A DNA stretch of 24,688 nucleotides. Source: Sporomusaceae bacterium. Its GTDB lineage: Bacteria > Bacillota > Negativicutes > DSM-13327. The stretch covers positions 1 to 24,688 of the forward strand of contig JAPUES010000062.1 in NCBI GenBank assembly GCA_027492445.1. Direction: 5' to 3'. The notes beneath the pieces are model-generated. The model saw only the letters and a program-made list of their open reading frames with translations. It was not told where the DNA came from and ran no database searches. The translations under genes and the position numbers were made by a program. The first letter of the stretch is position 1; each line of letters begins with the position of its first letter. Shown here in pieces: positions 1 through 6,929 of this stretch.

Positions 1-16
1 TAGAAGGTACATCTTT

Positions 17-2110
17 TTACAGGTCACTACGCATTAAACGCATGCCATTAGCAATTACAATGAGGGCAGCCCCTGTGTCGGCAAAGACTGCCATCCAAAG
101 ATTCGCGACACCAGCAAAGGTGGCAACGACGAAGAGCAATTTAATAATTAGAGAAAAGCCAATATTTTGTTTAATAATGGTCAGTGTTTTTCGACTGAGT
201 TTTATGAGGAAAGATAGTTTGGTAAGGTCGTCATTCAATAAGGCAATATCTGCTGTTTCTAAGGCGGTATCGGAACCAACTGTACCCATAGCAATGCCGA
301 TTTTTGCGGATGCTAGGGCTGGAGCGTCATTTACACCATCGCCGACCATGGCAAGGCTACCGTAACGCTGCGTTAGTGTGTTAATTATCGTTACTTTATC
401 TTGAGGCAATAGCTGACTGTGTACTTCATCGAGTTTTAGGTGGTTGCCAATCCTTTTTGCAACATGTTCATTATCGCCTGTTAGCATGGCAATCTTAGTG
501 ATGCCAAGACTACGTAATTCATCTAAGGCGAGGCCAGCATTTTCCCGCAGGGCATCTGCTACTCCGATAATACCATAGAGGAAATTTTTAGTGCCAACTA
601 AAATTGTAGTTTTACCTTCTTGTTGAAGGGCAGTAAGTTCTTGAGTTGGCAAATCGACTAGCCCTAGCTCTGTAAATAAGAGGGGATTGCCGACATAAAT
701 GGTTTCACCATTTATATCGCCCTGTGCACCTTTGCTAGTGAGTGCCTTAAAATGAGTAACGGCTTGTAAGCTGTGAAGATCTACTTTTTCTAGAATCGCT
801 TGGGCAATAGGATGCTCAGAATACTTTTCGATGCTTGCCGCTAGTAATAACAGTTCCGTAGCTTCCATAGGCTGTAAGGGGATAACATCGGTAACGGCAG
901 GATGCCCCTTGGTTAATGTTCCTGTTTTATCAAAAGCAATCATTTTAATAGAACTCATTTGTTCTACATAAACGCCGCCTTTAATGAGGATCCCTTGCCT
1001 TGAAGCGTTGCCAATAGCGGCAACGATAGAGACAGGAGTAGAAATAACGAGAGCGCAGGGACAAGAAATGACTAACAATACTAGAGAACGGTAAAACCAG
1101 GTTTCAAAAGGTTGGTGAAATATTAGCCAAGGGATAAGTGTAAGGGCAAGGGTTCCCAAGATAACAAATGGCGTATAATATTTGGCAAAGACATCAACAA
1201 ATTGCTGCATAGGCGCTTTGGCTAACTGGGCTTCTTCTACTAAATGAATAATTTGCGCTAAGGTAGAATCCTTAGAAGTCTTAGTTACCCTAATCTCTAA
1301 AAAACCTTGTTCATTTATAGTACCAGCATAAACAATATCGCCAATGTTTTTCTCGATGGGCATAGACTCTCCAGTAATGGTAGCTTGATTAATGGAAGAT
1401 ATACCCTTAGTAACAATGCCGTCCATGGGAAGGCGTTCTCCAGGCTTAATTAAGACAATGTCATCAATTAAAATTTCCTCAATGGGAAGTTTTTCTTCCT
1501 GACCATTACGCCGTACTAAGGCATCGAGGGGCGCTAATTCCATCATAAGGCGTAGGGATTGCCTGGTCTTGTCCATGGTGTAGCTTTGCAATGTATTACC
1601 TAAAGAAAATAAAAATACGACGGTAGCGCTTTCGTTCCATTCGCCAATTGCGGCTGCCCCAACAGCGGCAATTGTCATCAGAAAGTTACTATCTAAAGTA
1701 TAAGAGCGCAGTCCATACAGTCCGCTTTTTGCAACGTAATAACCGCCGACAAGGATGGTTATTATATAACAAGGAACTAAGAGCTCTTCGTAGATGCCAA
1801 ATAAATCTAATATTGAGCCCAATGCTAAAAATAGGCCAGAAAAAAAAGTAGTAAGATGTTTTTTGTTTTTCCACCAAGGGAGATGCTCTTGATTTTTATT
1901 GGCAATTTGATAACCAGAGTGCTGGATATGATTCATAATATCCGTAGCAACATTTTCATGAGTTATGGTCAGTTTTCCTGCACCGAAATTAATGGTTGCT
2001 GTAATTACCCCAGGGACCGCTAATAGTTTTTTTTCTAGCTTAGCGGCACAATCGGCACAGTCTAGACCTTGGAGCAGATAGATAGTAGTGATTGGTTGGG
2101 TTTGATTCAT
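17..2110 (-). CDS. cadA: Zn2+/Cd2+/Pb2+-exporting P1B-type ATPase
   Basis: ATP-driven efflux pump for soft divalent metals in the cytoplasmic membrane. The 697-residue length is normal for the family. An N-terminal heavy-metal-associated domain carries GLDCADC (Cys18, Cys21). The membrane metal site CPC is at residues 350-352. The phosphorylated Asp394 lies in DKTGTLT. TGES (actuator), SEHP (nucleotide-binding domain), MLTGDN and GDGVNDAP are all present. Near the C-terminus, Lys657 and Asp678 (ADTG) occupy the positions that in E. coli ZntA define the Zn/Cd/Pb class (P1B-2) rather than the copper class. The start is supported by a TAGGAGGG ribosome binding site a few bases upstream. The gene follows the ArsR-family regulator by 12 bases and is almost certainly cotranscribed with it and metal-induced. 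The exact metal cannot be read from sequence; Zn, Cd and Pb are all plausible. Confidence 0.95.
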   Translation of the reverse strand: MNQTQPITTIYLLQGLDCADCAAKLEKKLLAVPGVITATINFGAGKLTITHENVATDIMNHIQHSGYQIANKNQEHLPWWKNKKHLTTFFSGLFLALGSILDLFGIYEELLVPCYIITILVGGYYVAKSGLYGLRSYTLDSNFLMTIAAVGAAAIGEWNESATVVFLFSLGNTLQSYTMDKTRQSLRLMMELAPLDALVRRNGQEEKLPIEEILIDDIVLIKPGERLPMDGIVTKGISSINQATITGESMPIEKNIGDIVYAGTINEQGFLEIRVTKTSKDSTLAQIIHLVEEAQLAKAPMQQFVDVFAKYYTPFVILGTLALTLIPWLIFHQPFETWFYRSLVLLVISCPCALVISTPVSIVAAIGNASRQGILIKGGVYVEQMSSIKMIAFDKTGTLTKGHPAVTDVIPLQPMEATELLLLAASIEKYSEHPIAQAILEKVDLHSLQAVTHFKALTSKGAQGDINGETIYVGNPLLFTELGLVDLPTQELTALQQEGKTTILVGTKNFLYGIIGVADALRENAGLALDELRSLGITKIAMLTGDNEHVAKRIGNHLKLDEVHSQLLPQDKVTIINTLTQRYGSLAMVGDGVNDAPALASAKIGIAMGTVGSDTALETADIALLNDDLTKLSFLIKLSRKTLTIIKQNIGFSLIIKLLFVVATFAGVANLWMAVFADTGAALIVIANGMRLMRSDL

Positions 2111-2122
2111 AAATATACCCTC

Positions 2123-2485
2123 CTAACTATGCTTGATATGTGCAAGGGCTTGGTCCATAAGCAGCAAAACATGTTCATCGTCTAGAGAATACCAAGCGGA
2201 TTTCCCGTCTTTGCGATATTTGACCAATTTAGCACTTCGTAGTATTCTTAGTTGATGAGAAATTGCAGATTGGCCCATAACAAGAGCGGAAGCAATATCG
2301 CAAACGCAAAGCTCGCGATTAGAGAGCACATGGAGAATTTTAATTCTGGTTGGATCCCCTAGAACTTTAAATGTTTCTGCTAAGCTCATAATTACATCCG
2401 ATTTTGGAATATTAGCTCTAGCAAGACAAATGAGTTGTGGGTGCTCGCATAATTCTTCGCAAGCATCAAAACAATGGTTTTTCAT
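2123..2485 (-). CDS. ArsR/SmtB-family metal-sensing repressor (CadC/CzrA-like)
   Basis: A 120-residue winged-helix repressor, expected to bind DNA as a dimer and release it on metal binding. It has the ELCVCDIA box (two Cys, the alpha-3 metal box of CadC), followed by the recognition helix region SAISHQLRILRSAKLV. The C-terminal helix has D103-x-H105 ... H116-x-x-H119, the alpha-5 zinc-site spacing of CzrA/SmtB. The N-terminus is Cys-rich (Cys5, 9, 13, 20), as in CadC where N-terminal Cys complete a thiolate Cd/Pb site. Both sensing sites therefore look intact. A GAGGTG ribosome binding site precedes the ATG. It heads the operon with the efflux ATPase and has a matching palindromic operator just upstream, so it is probably autorepressing. 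Confidence 0.93.
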   Translation of the reverse strand: MKNHCFDACEELCEHPQLICLARANIPKSDVIMSLAETFKVLGDPTRIKILHVLSNRELCVCDIASALVMGQSAISHQLRILRSAKLVKYRKDGKSAWYSLDDEHVLLLMDQALAHIKHS

Positions 2486-2500
2486 AACAACACCTCGATA

Positions 2501-2518
2501 TATGAATATACGTTCATA
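2501..2518. promoter_or_regulatory. Probable ArsR/SmtB-type operator
   Basis: Inverted repeat TATGAA-N6-TTCATA, perfect over six bases per arm. This matches the TGAA-N6-TTCA core known from SmtB/CzrA/CadC operators. It lies between the candidate promoter and the start of the ArsR-family gene, 16 bases before its ATG, where a bound repressor would block transcription of the metal-efflux operon. Confidence 0.75.
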
Positions 2519-2532
2519 CGTTATAGTATATA

Positions 2533-2560
2533 ATATTACATTTTTCTACAATGTTGTCAA
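2533..2560 (-). promoter_or_regulatory. Candidate promoter of the metal-efflux operon
   Basis: On the minus strand a perfect -35 TTGACA (2560-2555) is followed after 16 bases by TAATAT (2538-2533; 4 of 6 to consensus). An alternative -10 is AATATT at 17-base spacing. The ArsR-type palindrome lies immediately downstream, at the expected transcription start region. Confidence 0.55.
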
Positions 2561-2651
2561 GGATCCTATATAAGAAAAAAAAGATATATGTTATACTTTA
2601 CTTAGAAAAAGCAAGAGAAACCTCAACTTTCCAATAAGGGGGCTATTTAGG

Positions 2652-3305
2652 GTGACAGTGGAGTGGGAAATGGCTGCACGGCTTGTGATGTCATGTGTCT
2701 TAGGAGGTTTTATTGGTTATGAGCGTGAAGCGCAACATAAATCAGCAGGTCTGAGAACCCATGTTTTAGTATCAGTAGGATCTTGCCTGATTATGATATT
2801 ATCAATTAAGATATATAGCTCGGTACAAGGGTTTACGAATGCTGATCCTACAAGACTTGCGGCCCAAGTTGTGAGTGGTATTGGTTTTCTAGGAGCGGGA
2901 AGTATTATAAAGGATGGCCCTAATGTCAAAGGGCTGACAACGGCAGCAAGTTTATGGGTAGTATCAGGAGTTGGACTGGCTGTTGGCAGTGGTTACTATA
3001 TGGGAGCATTTATGACCACGGGCCTAGTATTTTTGACCCTTGCCATTTTAGCGCGCATCGAGAATAAGGGGGAGCGGCGAATGCCGATGCTGCTTATAAC
3101 GACGGTGGATTTGCCGGGGCAAATCGGTCATATTGGCTCTACCCTTGGCAATTATGGAATACATATCAAGGATCTTAAAATGGATGAAAAAAAAGATGGT
3201 TTAGAACTTAGCTTTAGAATCCACACCCCAGAGTTCTTAGACTATAATGAGTTGATAACAGGTATTTTAAGTATTAAAGGGATAAGTTCTGTAAGAATCG
3301 AATAA
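2652..3305 (+). CDS. mgtC: MgtC/SapB family membrane protein
   Basis: A 217-residue protein with GTG start, preceded by an AAGGGGG ribosome binding site 9 bases upstream. The first ~135 residues are a hydrophobic MgtC/SapB domain. It contains the family signatures GGFIGYERE, SAGLRTHVLVSVGS, GIGFLGAGSII and GLTTAASLWV, spread over about four to five membrane helices. Residues ~145-217 are a soluble, ACT-like tail, common in MgtC/YhiD proteins. In Salmonella and Mycobacterium MgtC is linked to Mg2+ limitation and modulation of the F-type ATPase; in most Firmicutes the role is unknown. It is divergent from the metal-efflux operon and 87 bases upstream of glpP. Family assignment is firm, cellular role is not. 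Confidence 0.9.
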   Translation: MTVEWEMAARLVMSCVLGGFIGYEREAQHKSAGLRTHVLVSVGSCLIMILSIKIYSSVQGFTNADPTRLAAQVVSGIGFLGAGSIIKDGPNVKGLTTAASLWVVSGVGLAVGSGYYMGAFMTTGLVFLTLAILARIENKGERRMPMLLITTVDLPGQIGHIGSTLGNYGIHIKDLKMDEKKDGLELSFRIHTPEFLDYNELITGILSIKGISSVRIE

Positions 3306-3354
3306 GACGGTATTAATTTTGTTAAGCAATACAGTCTGTTACTAAGATAAGAAT

Positions 3355-3369
3355 AGGATGATTCATCCT
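3355..3369. repeat. Short perfect palindrome upstream of glpP
   Basis: AGGATG-att-CATCCT, 24 bases before the glpP start and just before the A-rich stretch that leads into its ribosome binding site. It could be an operator half-site pair or a short RNA hairpin. No T-tract follows on the + strand, so it is not a convincing terminator. Confidence 0.35.
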
Positions 3370-3392
3370 AAATAAAAAAATGAGGTGGAGAA

Positions 3393-3998
3393 ATGGCTTC
3401 CTTCGATATTTTGAAAATTTTAACAAACGGACCTATTATTCCGGCAGCTCGTTCTATGGAAGTTTTTAAGGCTGCCCTAACCCATACGATTGTACCGAGC
3501 GTAGTGCTTCTCTTTGGTGATATTAATAGTTTACCTGTATTGATTGCTCAAGCGAAAGAAAGCAAGAAACGGATTATCCTACATTTAGATTTATTTGATG
3601 GTATTGGTAAAGATAAGGCTGGTATTCGTTTTTTAGCAAGGCTTGGTATTACAGCGATTATTACAACAAAATCTCACCTATGCAGGCTTGCAAGAGATGA
3701 AGGGATGATTGTTATCCAAAGGCTCTTTTTAATGGACTCTGATTCCTTGCGAACAGGTCTTAGTTTAGTGCGTAGCTTTAAACCTGATGCAATTGAGATA
3801 TTGCCTGGGTCTGTACCGGCTAGTGTCGTGGAAGAAATTGTTCGAGAAACTGGACTGCCAGTGCTAGCAGGAGGTTTAATACGTACCCAAGAAGATGTAG
3901 ACCATGCTATTGAGAGAGGCATTTCAGCAGTTAGTACCAGTCGTCAAGAATTATGGGATGCTATTTTAATTAAAAACAATAAAGACATAATAAAATAA
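3393..3998 (+). CDS. glpP: Glycerol-3-phosphate-responsive antiterminator
   Basis: A 201-residue, TIM-barrel-like RNA-binding regulator of the GlpP family. Family landmarks in order: PIIPAARSM near residue 15, HLDLFDGIGKDKAG (~65-80), IITTK, VIQRLFLMDS (~108), IEILPGSVP (~133) and VLAGGLIRTQEDV (~155-167). In Bacillus subtilis, GlpP bound to glycerol-3-phosphate lets RNA polymerase read through terminators in the glp leaders and stabilises glp mRNA. The ATG is preceded by a GAGGTGGAG ribosome binding site. The next gene downstream is glpF, separated by a 420-base region with a strong terminator hairpin, which is exactly what a GlpP-controlled operon needs. High confidence in family and regulon; the RNA target itself is inferred. 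Confidence 0.94.
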   Translation: MASFDILKILTNGPIIPAARSMEVFKAALTHTIVPSVVLLFGDINSLPVLIAQAKESKKRIILHLDLFDGIGKDKAGIRFLARLGITAIITTKSHLCRLARDEGMIVIQRLFLMDSDSLRTGLSLVRSFKPDAIEILPGSVPASVVEEIVRETGLPVLAGGLIRTQEDVDHAIERGISAVSTSRQELWDAILIKNNKDIIK

Positions 3999-4079
3999 TT
4001 ATAAATTCAGTATATTTAAGCAGGAGTTTTTAGTATACATATAGAAGTAAACACATAGATAAAACATATTGATCCCATA

Positions 4080-4123
4080 GCTAAAGGCCTTGGTGTTAAA
4101 ATAAGGATACTAAGGTAATTAGC
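4080..4123. other. Imperfect long hairpin between glpP and the glpF promoter
   Basis: Two nested inverted repeats: outer GCTAA (4080-4084) with TTAGC (4119-4123), inner CCTTGG (4088-4093) with CTAAGG (4110-4115, one G-T pair), closing a 16-base A/T-rich loop. There is no T-tract directly after it. It may end the glpP transcript or act as a DNA operator upstream of the glpF promoter. I do not recognise it as a known riboswitch. Confidence 0.4.
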
Positions 4124-4152
4124 AAGGAAAAAGTTTTTCAAAAATATTATAA

Positions 4153-4182
4153 TTTTCAAGAAATTTAGCAGGAGATTATAAT
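4153..4182 (+). promoter_or_regulatory. Candidate glpF promoter
   Basis: A perfect -10 TATAAT (4177-4182) with a partial -35 TTTTCA (4153-4158) at 18-base spacing. Transcription would start near 4190 and give a leader of about 230 bases containing the terminator hairpin. A second TATAAT at 4148-4153 has no good -35. Confidence 0.45.
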
Positions 4183-4245
4183 AACACGTCGAAATAGTAA
4201 ATATAGAAAAATTTCTTTACTATGGGAAAATAAGTGTATATCTTT

Positions 4246-4320
4246 GGACTAGAGATAAAGAGAAGTCCGTTTGTTCCTCCGGTGAGTGAAATTGGAGGTG
4301 TGAATGGAAATCTCTTTTTT
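4246..4320 (+). terminator. glpF leader terminator/antiterminator (probable GlpP target)
   Basis: A long hairpin can be drawn by hand. AAAGAGA (4257-4263) pairs with TCTCTTT (4311-4317). Above a small internal loop, 4266-4280 pairs with 4294-4308, including CCTCC with GGAGG and several G-T pairs, and leaves a 13-base loop. A run of six T at 4315-4320 gives an intrinsic terminator. An alternative 5' hairpin, GGACT (4246-4250) with AGTCC (4264-4268), would sequester the terminator's left arm, so the region can adopt mutually exclusive folds. It lies ~100 bases before glpF and directly after glpP, matching the Bacillus glp leaders that GlpP reads through. Terminator is well supported; GlpP as the ligand-bound factor is inference. 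Confidence 0.7.
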
Positions 4321-4418
4321 ATCTAAATATCAAATGGCAAAGGATGGTGTTGCAGGGAAAAAAACCTAGTCCGGTTGCTAAAAATGAATTTATTTAAATG
4401 AAGGAGGATTTTGGATTT

Positions 4419-5153
4419 ATGGACAATTTATTTGGTGAATTTTTTGGTACGATGATTCTTTTAACTTTTGGTTGTGGTGTTGTTGCTAACGTTCTTTTAA
4501 CAAATTCCAAAGGTAATGGCGGTGGCTGGATTGTAATTACAACAGGCTGGGCCCTTGCAGTTTTACTTGGTGTTTTCGGTGCTATTGCTACAGGTGCTCC
4601 TCAAGCAGATCTTAACCCTGCAGTTACACTTTTCAAAATGTTGTTAGGTGTATATACTCCAGGTCATGCTGTTGCAACTATGTTTGCTGAATTAGCTGGC
4701 GGTATTGCTGGTGCAACTCTTTGCTGGTTATTATACCTTCCACATTGGGAAGTTACAGAAGATAAAGGTTTGAAACTTGCTGTCTTCGCAACTGGTCCTG
4801 CTATCCGTAATTCAATGGCTAACGTACTTTGTGAAACACTTGCTACTGCGTTCTTATTAATTGGTATTTTCATTATTTTCAGCAAAGGTGTAATGGGTAC
4901 TACTGGTTTTGCTGCTGGTTTTGGTCCTTACCTTGTTGCTATGCTTATTTGGGCTCTAGGCTTGAGCTTAGGCGGTCCTACTGGTTATGCACTTAACCCT
5001 GCTCGTGACCTTGGACCTCGTATTGCACATGCTATCCTTCCAATCGCTGGTAAAGGTGATTCCGACTGGGCTTACTCATGGGTTCCTGTAGTTGGTCCTT
5101 TCCTTGGTGCTGGTCTTGCTTTCGTAGTTTGTAAAGCAGCTGGTCTAGTTTAA
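4419..5153 (+). CDS. glpF: Glycerol uptake facilitator (aquaglyceroporin)
   Basis: A 244-residue MIP-family channel letting glycerol diffuse across the membrane. The two pore motifs are NPA at residues 66-68 (in DLNPAVTL) and NPAR at 193-196. The Asp following NPAR is typical of glycerol-conducting members rather than strict water channels. Six hydrophobic segments fit the family fold. The frame opens earlier at 4398, but the AAGGAGG ribosome binding site (4401-4407) lies inside that extension. The ATG at 4419 gives the usual start MDNLFGEFFGT. glpK follows after 109 bases. Expression is probably controlled by read-through of the leader hairpin upstream. It traps no substrate alone and needs GlpK phosphorylation to keep glycerol inside. 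Confidence 0.95.
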   Translation: MDNLFGEFFGTMILLTFGCGVVANVLLTNSKGNGGGWIVITTGWALAVLLGVFGAIATGAPQADLNPAVTLFKMLLGVYTPGHAVATMFAELAGGIAGATLCWLLYLPHWEVTEDKGLKLAVFATGPAIRNSMANVLCETLATAFLLIGIFIIFSKGVMGTTGFAAGFGPYLVAMLIWALGLSLGGPTGYALNPARDLGPRIAHAILPIAGKGDSDWAYSWVPVVGPFLGAGLAFVVCKAAGLV

Positions 5154-5262
5154 GAACCAACCTATTTAATCTAGATAGACATTTTTAAAAGCTAGTTGTT
5201 GTTTTAGGCTTAAGAGAAAAAAGAGTTCAAAAAAACCTAAATTTGAAGGAGTGACTTTGAAA

Positions 5263-6756
5263 ATGACTAAAAAGTATGTAATGTCCCTTGATGCTGGTAC
5301 AACAAGTAACCGTGCGATTATCTTTGATCAAGACTCCAATATTATCGCAGTGGCTCAAAAAGAGTTCACACAAATTTTCCCTAAAGCTGGTTGGGTTGAA
5401 CATGATGCTGACGAAATTTGGAGTACACAAATCGAAGTAATGAAACAAGTTGTACAACAATCGGGCATTAGTGCTTCTGAAATTGCTGCGATTGGTATTA
5501 CTAACCAACGCGAAACTACTGTTGTTTGGGAAAAAGCTACTGGCAGACCAGTATACAATGCTATCGTTTGGCAATCACGTCAAACAATGGACATTTGCAA
5601 CAACTTAAAAGCTAAAGGTTTGGAAGCTGAATTCAAACAAAAAACTGGTTTAGTTGTTGATGCTTATTTCTCTGGTACTAAAGTTAACTGGATCTTGGAT
5701 AATGTAGAAGGCGCTCGCGCTAAAGCAGAAAAAGGCGAGTTGCTATTCGGTACTATTGATACTTGGTTAATTTGGAAATTGACGAGCGGAAAAGTACATG
5801 TTACTGACTACTCCAATGCTTCCCGTACTTTAATGTACAACATTCGCGAATTGAAATGGGATGCTAAACTTCTTGAATATCTAACTGTACCAGCTAGCAT
5901 GCTTCCTGCAGTTAAATCTTCCAGCGAAGTATATGGTATGACTGATCCTGCTGTGTTTGATGCTGCTGTACCTATTTCTGGTGCTGCTGGTGACCAACAA
6001 GCTGCTCTATTTGGTCAAACTTGCTTCAAGCCTGGTATGGCAAAAAATACTTATGGAACTGGTTGCTTCATGCTAATGAACACTGGTGATAAAGTATATG
6101 AATCCAAAAATGGTTTGTTAACTACTATCGCTTGGGGTCTTGACGGTAAAGTTGACTATGCTTTGGAAGGTAGTATCTTCGTTGCTGGTTCCGCAGTTCA
6201 ATGGTTGCGTGACGGCCTTAAATTAATCGAAGCTGCTCCAGATTCTGAGTATGTTGCTAAAAAAGTTAAAGATGCTGATGGTGTATATGTTGTGCCTGCC
6301 TTCGTTGGACTTGGCGCTCCATACTGGGATATGAAAGCTCGCGGTGCTATCTTTGGCTTAACTCGTGGAACTAGCAAGTCTCATGTTGTTCGTGCGACTT
6401 TGGATTCCATGGCTTACCAAACTAAAGATGTTCTTAGTGCAATGGAAGCTGATTCCAACATTAAGTTACAAGCTTTAAAAGTTGATGGCGGCGCTGTTGC
6501 TAACAATCTTTTGATGCAATTCCAAGCTGATATCCTAGGCGTTCCTGTTGATCGTCCTAAGATTACTGAGACTACTGCTCTTGGTGCTGCTTACCTTGCT
6601 GGTCTTGCAGTTGGCGTGTGGAAAACTAAAGAAGATCTTGTTAGCACATGGCAATTAGATAACCGTTTTGTTCCTTCAATGGATGCAGAGCAAAGTGCTA
6701 AACTTTACAAAGGTTGGCAAAAAGCTGTTAAACGCTCCATGGATTGGGAAGACTAA
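5263..6756 (+). CDS. glpK: Glycerol kinase
   Basis: ATP-dependent phosphorylation of glycerol to sn-glycerol-3-phosphate in the cytoplasm. The 497-residue product is full length and of the FGGY carbohydrate kinase family. Visible landmarks: N-terminal LDAGTTSNRA, ITNQRETT (~residue 83), the catalytic base Asp244 in GDQQAALFG, and the C-terminal nucleotide site KVDGGAVANNLLMQ. The frame extends to a GTG at 5251, but GAAGGAG overlaps that codon. The ATG at 5263 (MTKKYVMSLD) has proper spacing and is chosen. The loop around residues 223-236 (YGMTDPAVFDAAVP) has no His. In Enterococcus and Bacillus GlpK this loop holds the His phosphorylated by HPr (YHFYG), so PTS activation is probably absent. 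It provides the G3P that serves both GlpABC and GlpP. Confidence 0.97.
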   Translation: MTKKYVMSLDAGTTSNRAIIFDQDSNIIAVAQKEFTQIFPKAGWVEHDADEIWSTQIEVMKQVVQQSGISASEIAAIGITNQRETTVVWEKATGRPVYNAIVWQSRQTMDICNNLKAKGLEAEFKQKTGLVVDAYFSGTKVNWILDNVEGARAKAEKGELLFGTIDTWLIWKLTSGKVHVTDYSNASRTLMYNIRELKWDAKLLEYLTVPASMLPAVKSSSEVYGMTDPAVFDAAVPISGAAGDQQAALFGQTCFKPGMAKNTYGTGCFMLMNTGDKVYESKNGLLTTIAWGLDGKVDYALEGSIFVAGSAVQWLRDGLKLIEAAPDSEYVAKKVKDADGVYVVPAFVGLGAPYWDMKARGAIFGLTRGTSKSHVVRATLDSMAYQTKDVLSAMEADSNIKLQALKVDGGAVANNLLMQFQADILGVPVDRPKITETTALGAAYLAGLAVGVWKTKEDLVSTWQLDNRFVPSMDAEQSAKLYKGWQKAVKRSMDWED

Positions 6757-6783
6757 TCAAATTAATTTCATAACTTAAGGGTT

Positions 6784-6834
6784 GAGATAAGAATCCCTTT
6801 GTGTTCGGTTAAACGAGTGCAAAGGGATTATCTC
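6784..6834 (+). terminator. Strong hairpin between glpK and glpA, related to the glpF leader
   Basis: A 15-base-pair stem: left arm 6784-6801 (GAGATAA, bulge GAA, TCCCTTTG), right arm 6820-6834 (CAAAGGGA then TTATCTC), with an 18-base loop that can partly fold (TTCG with CGAG-like). The T-tract after it is weak (TTGATTTG), so it may attenuate or protect the upstream glpFK mRNA rather than fully terminate. Its left arm and loop share ordered sequence blocks with the glpF leader hairpin, suggesting a common protein such as GlpP recognises both. Confidence 0.7.
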
Positions 6835-6875
6835 TTGATTTGAAAAGAAGGATTTTCGCGATAAATGGAGAACGT

Positions 6876-6898
6876 TTCCCAATATGGGGAATTTTTTT
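6876..6898 (+). terminator. Candidate intrinsic terminator before glpA
   Basis: TTCCC (6876-6880) and GGGAA (6887-6891) form a short stem with a 6-base loop, followed directly by seven T (6892-6898). It ends 31 bases before the glpA start, so it would cut glpABC transcription unless read through. This makes it a possible second antitermination point. Confidence 0.55.
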
Positions 6899-6929
6899 CG
6901 TTATTTAATTTTGTAGAAGGGGTATTGAG

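Noticed and set aside
42..365. Plus-strand 107-codon open frame opposite the metal ATPase
   Set aside because: Antisense to the conserved GDGVNDAP and C-terminal part of the ATPase; no independent support.
4398..4418. Upstream ATG as the glpF start
   Set aside because: The strong AAGGAGG lies inside this extension and correctly spaced before the ATG at 4419; family members start at MDN-like sequence.
6866..6881. Catabolite-responsive (cre) site before glpA
   Set aside because: The stretch around AACGTT is partly palindromic but misses several fixed cre positions and is better explained as part of the hairpin region.
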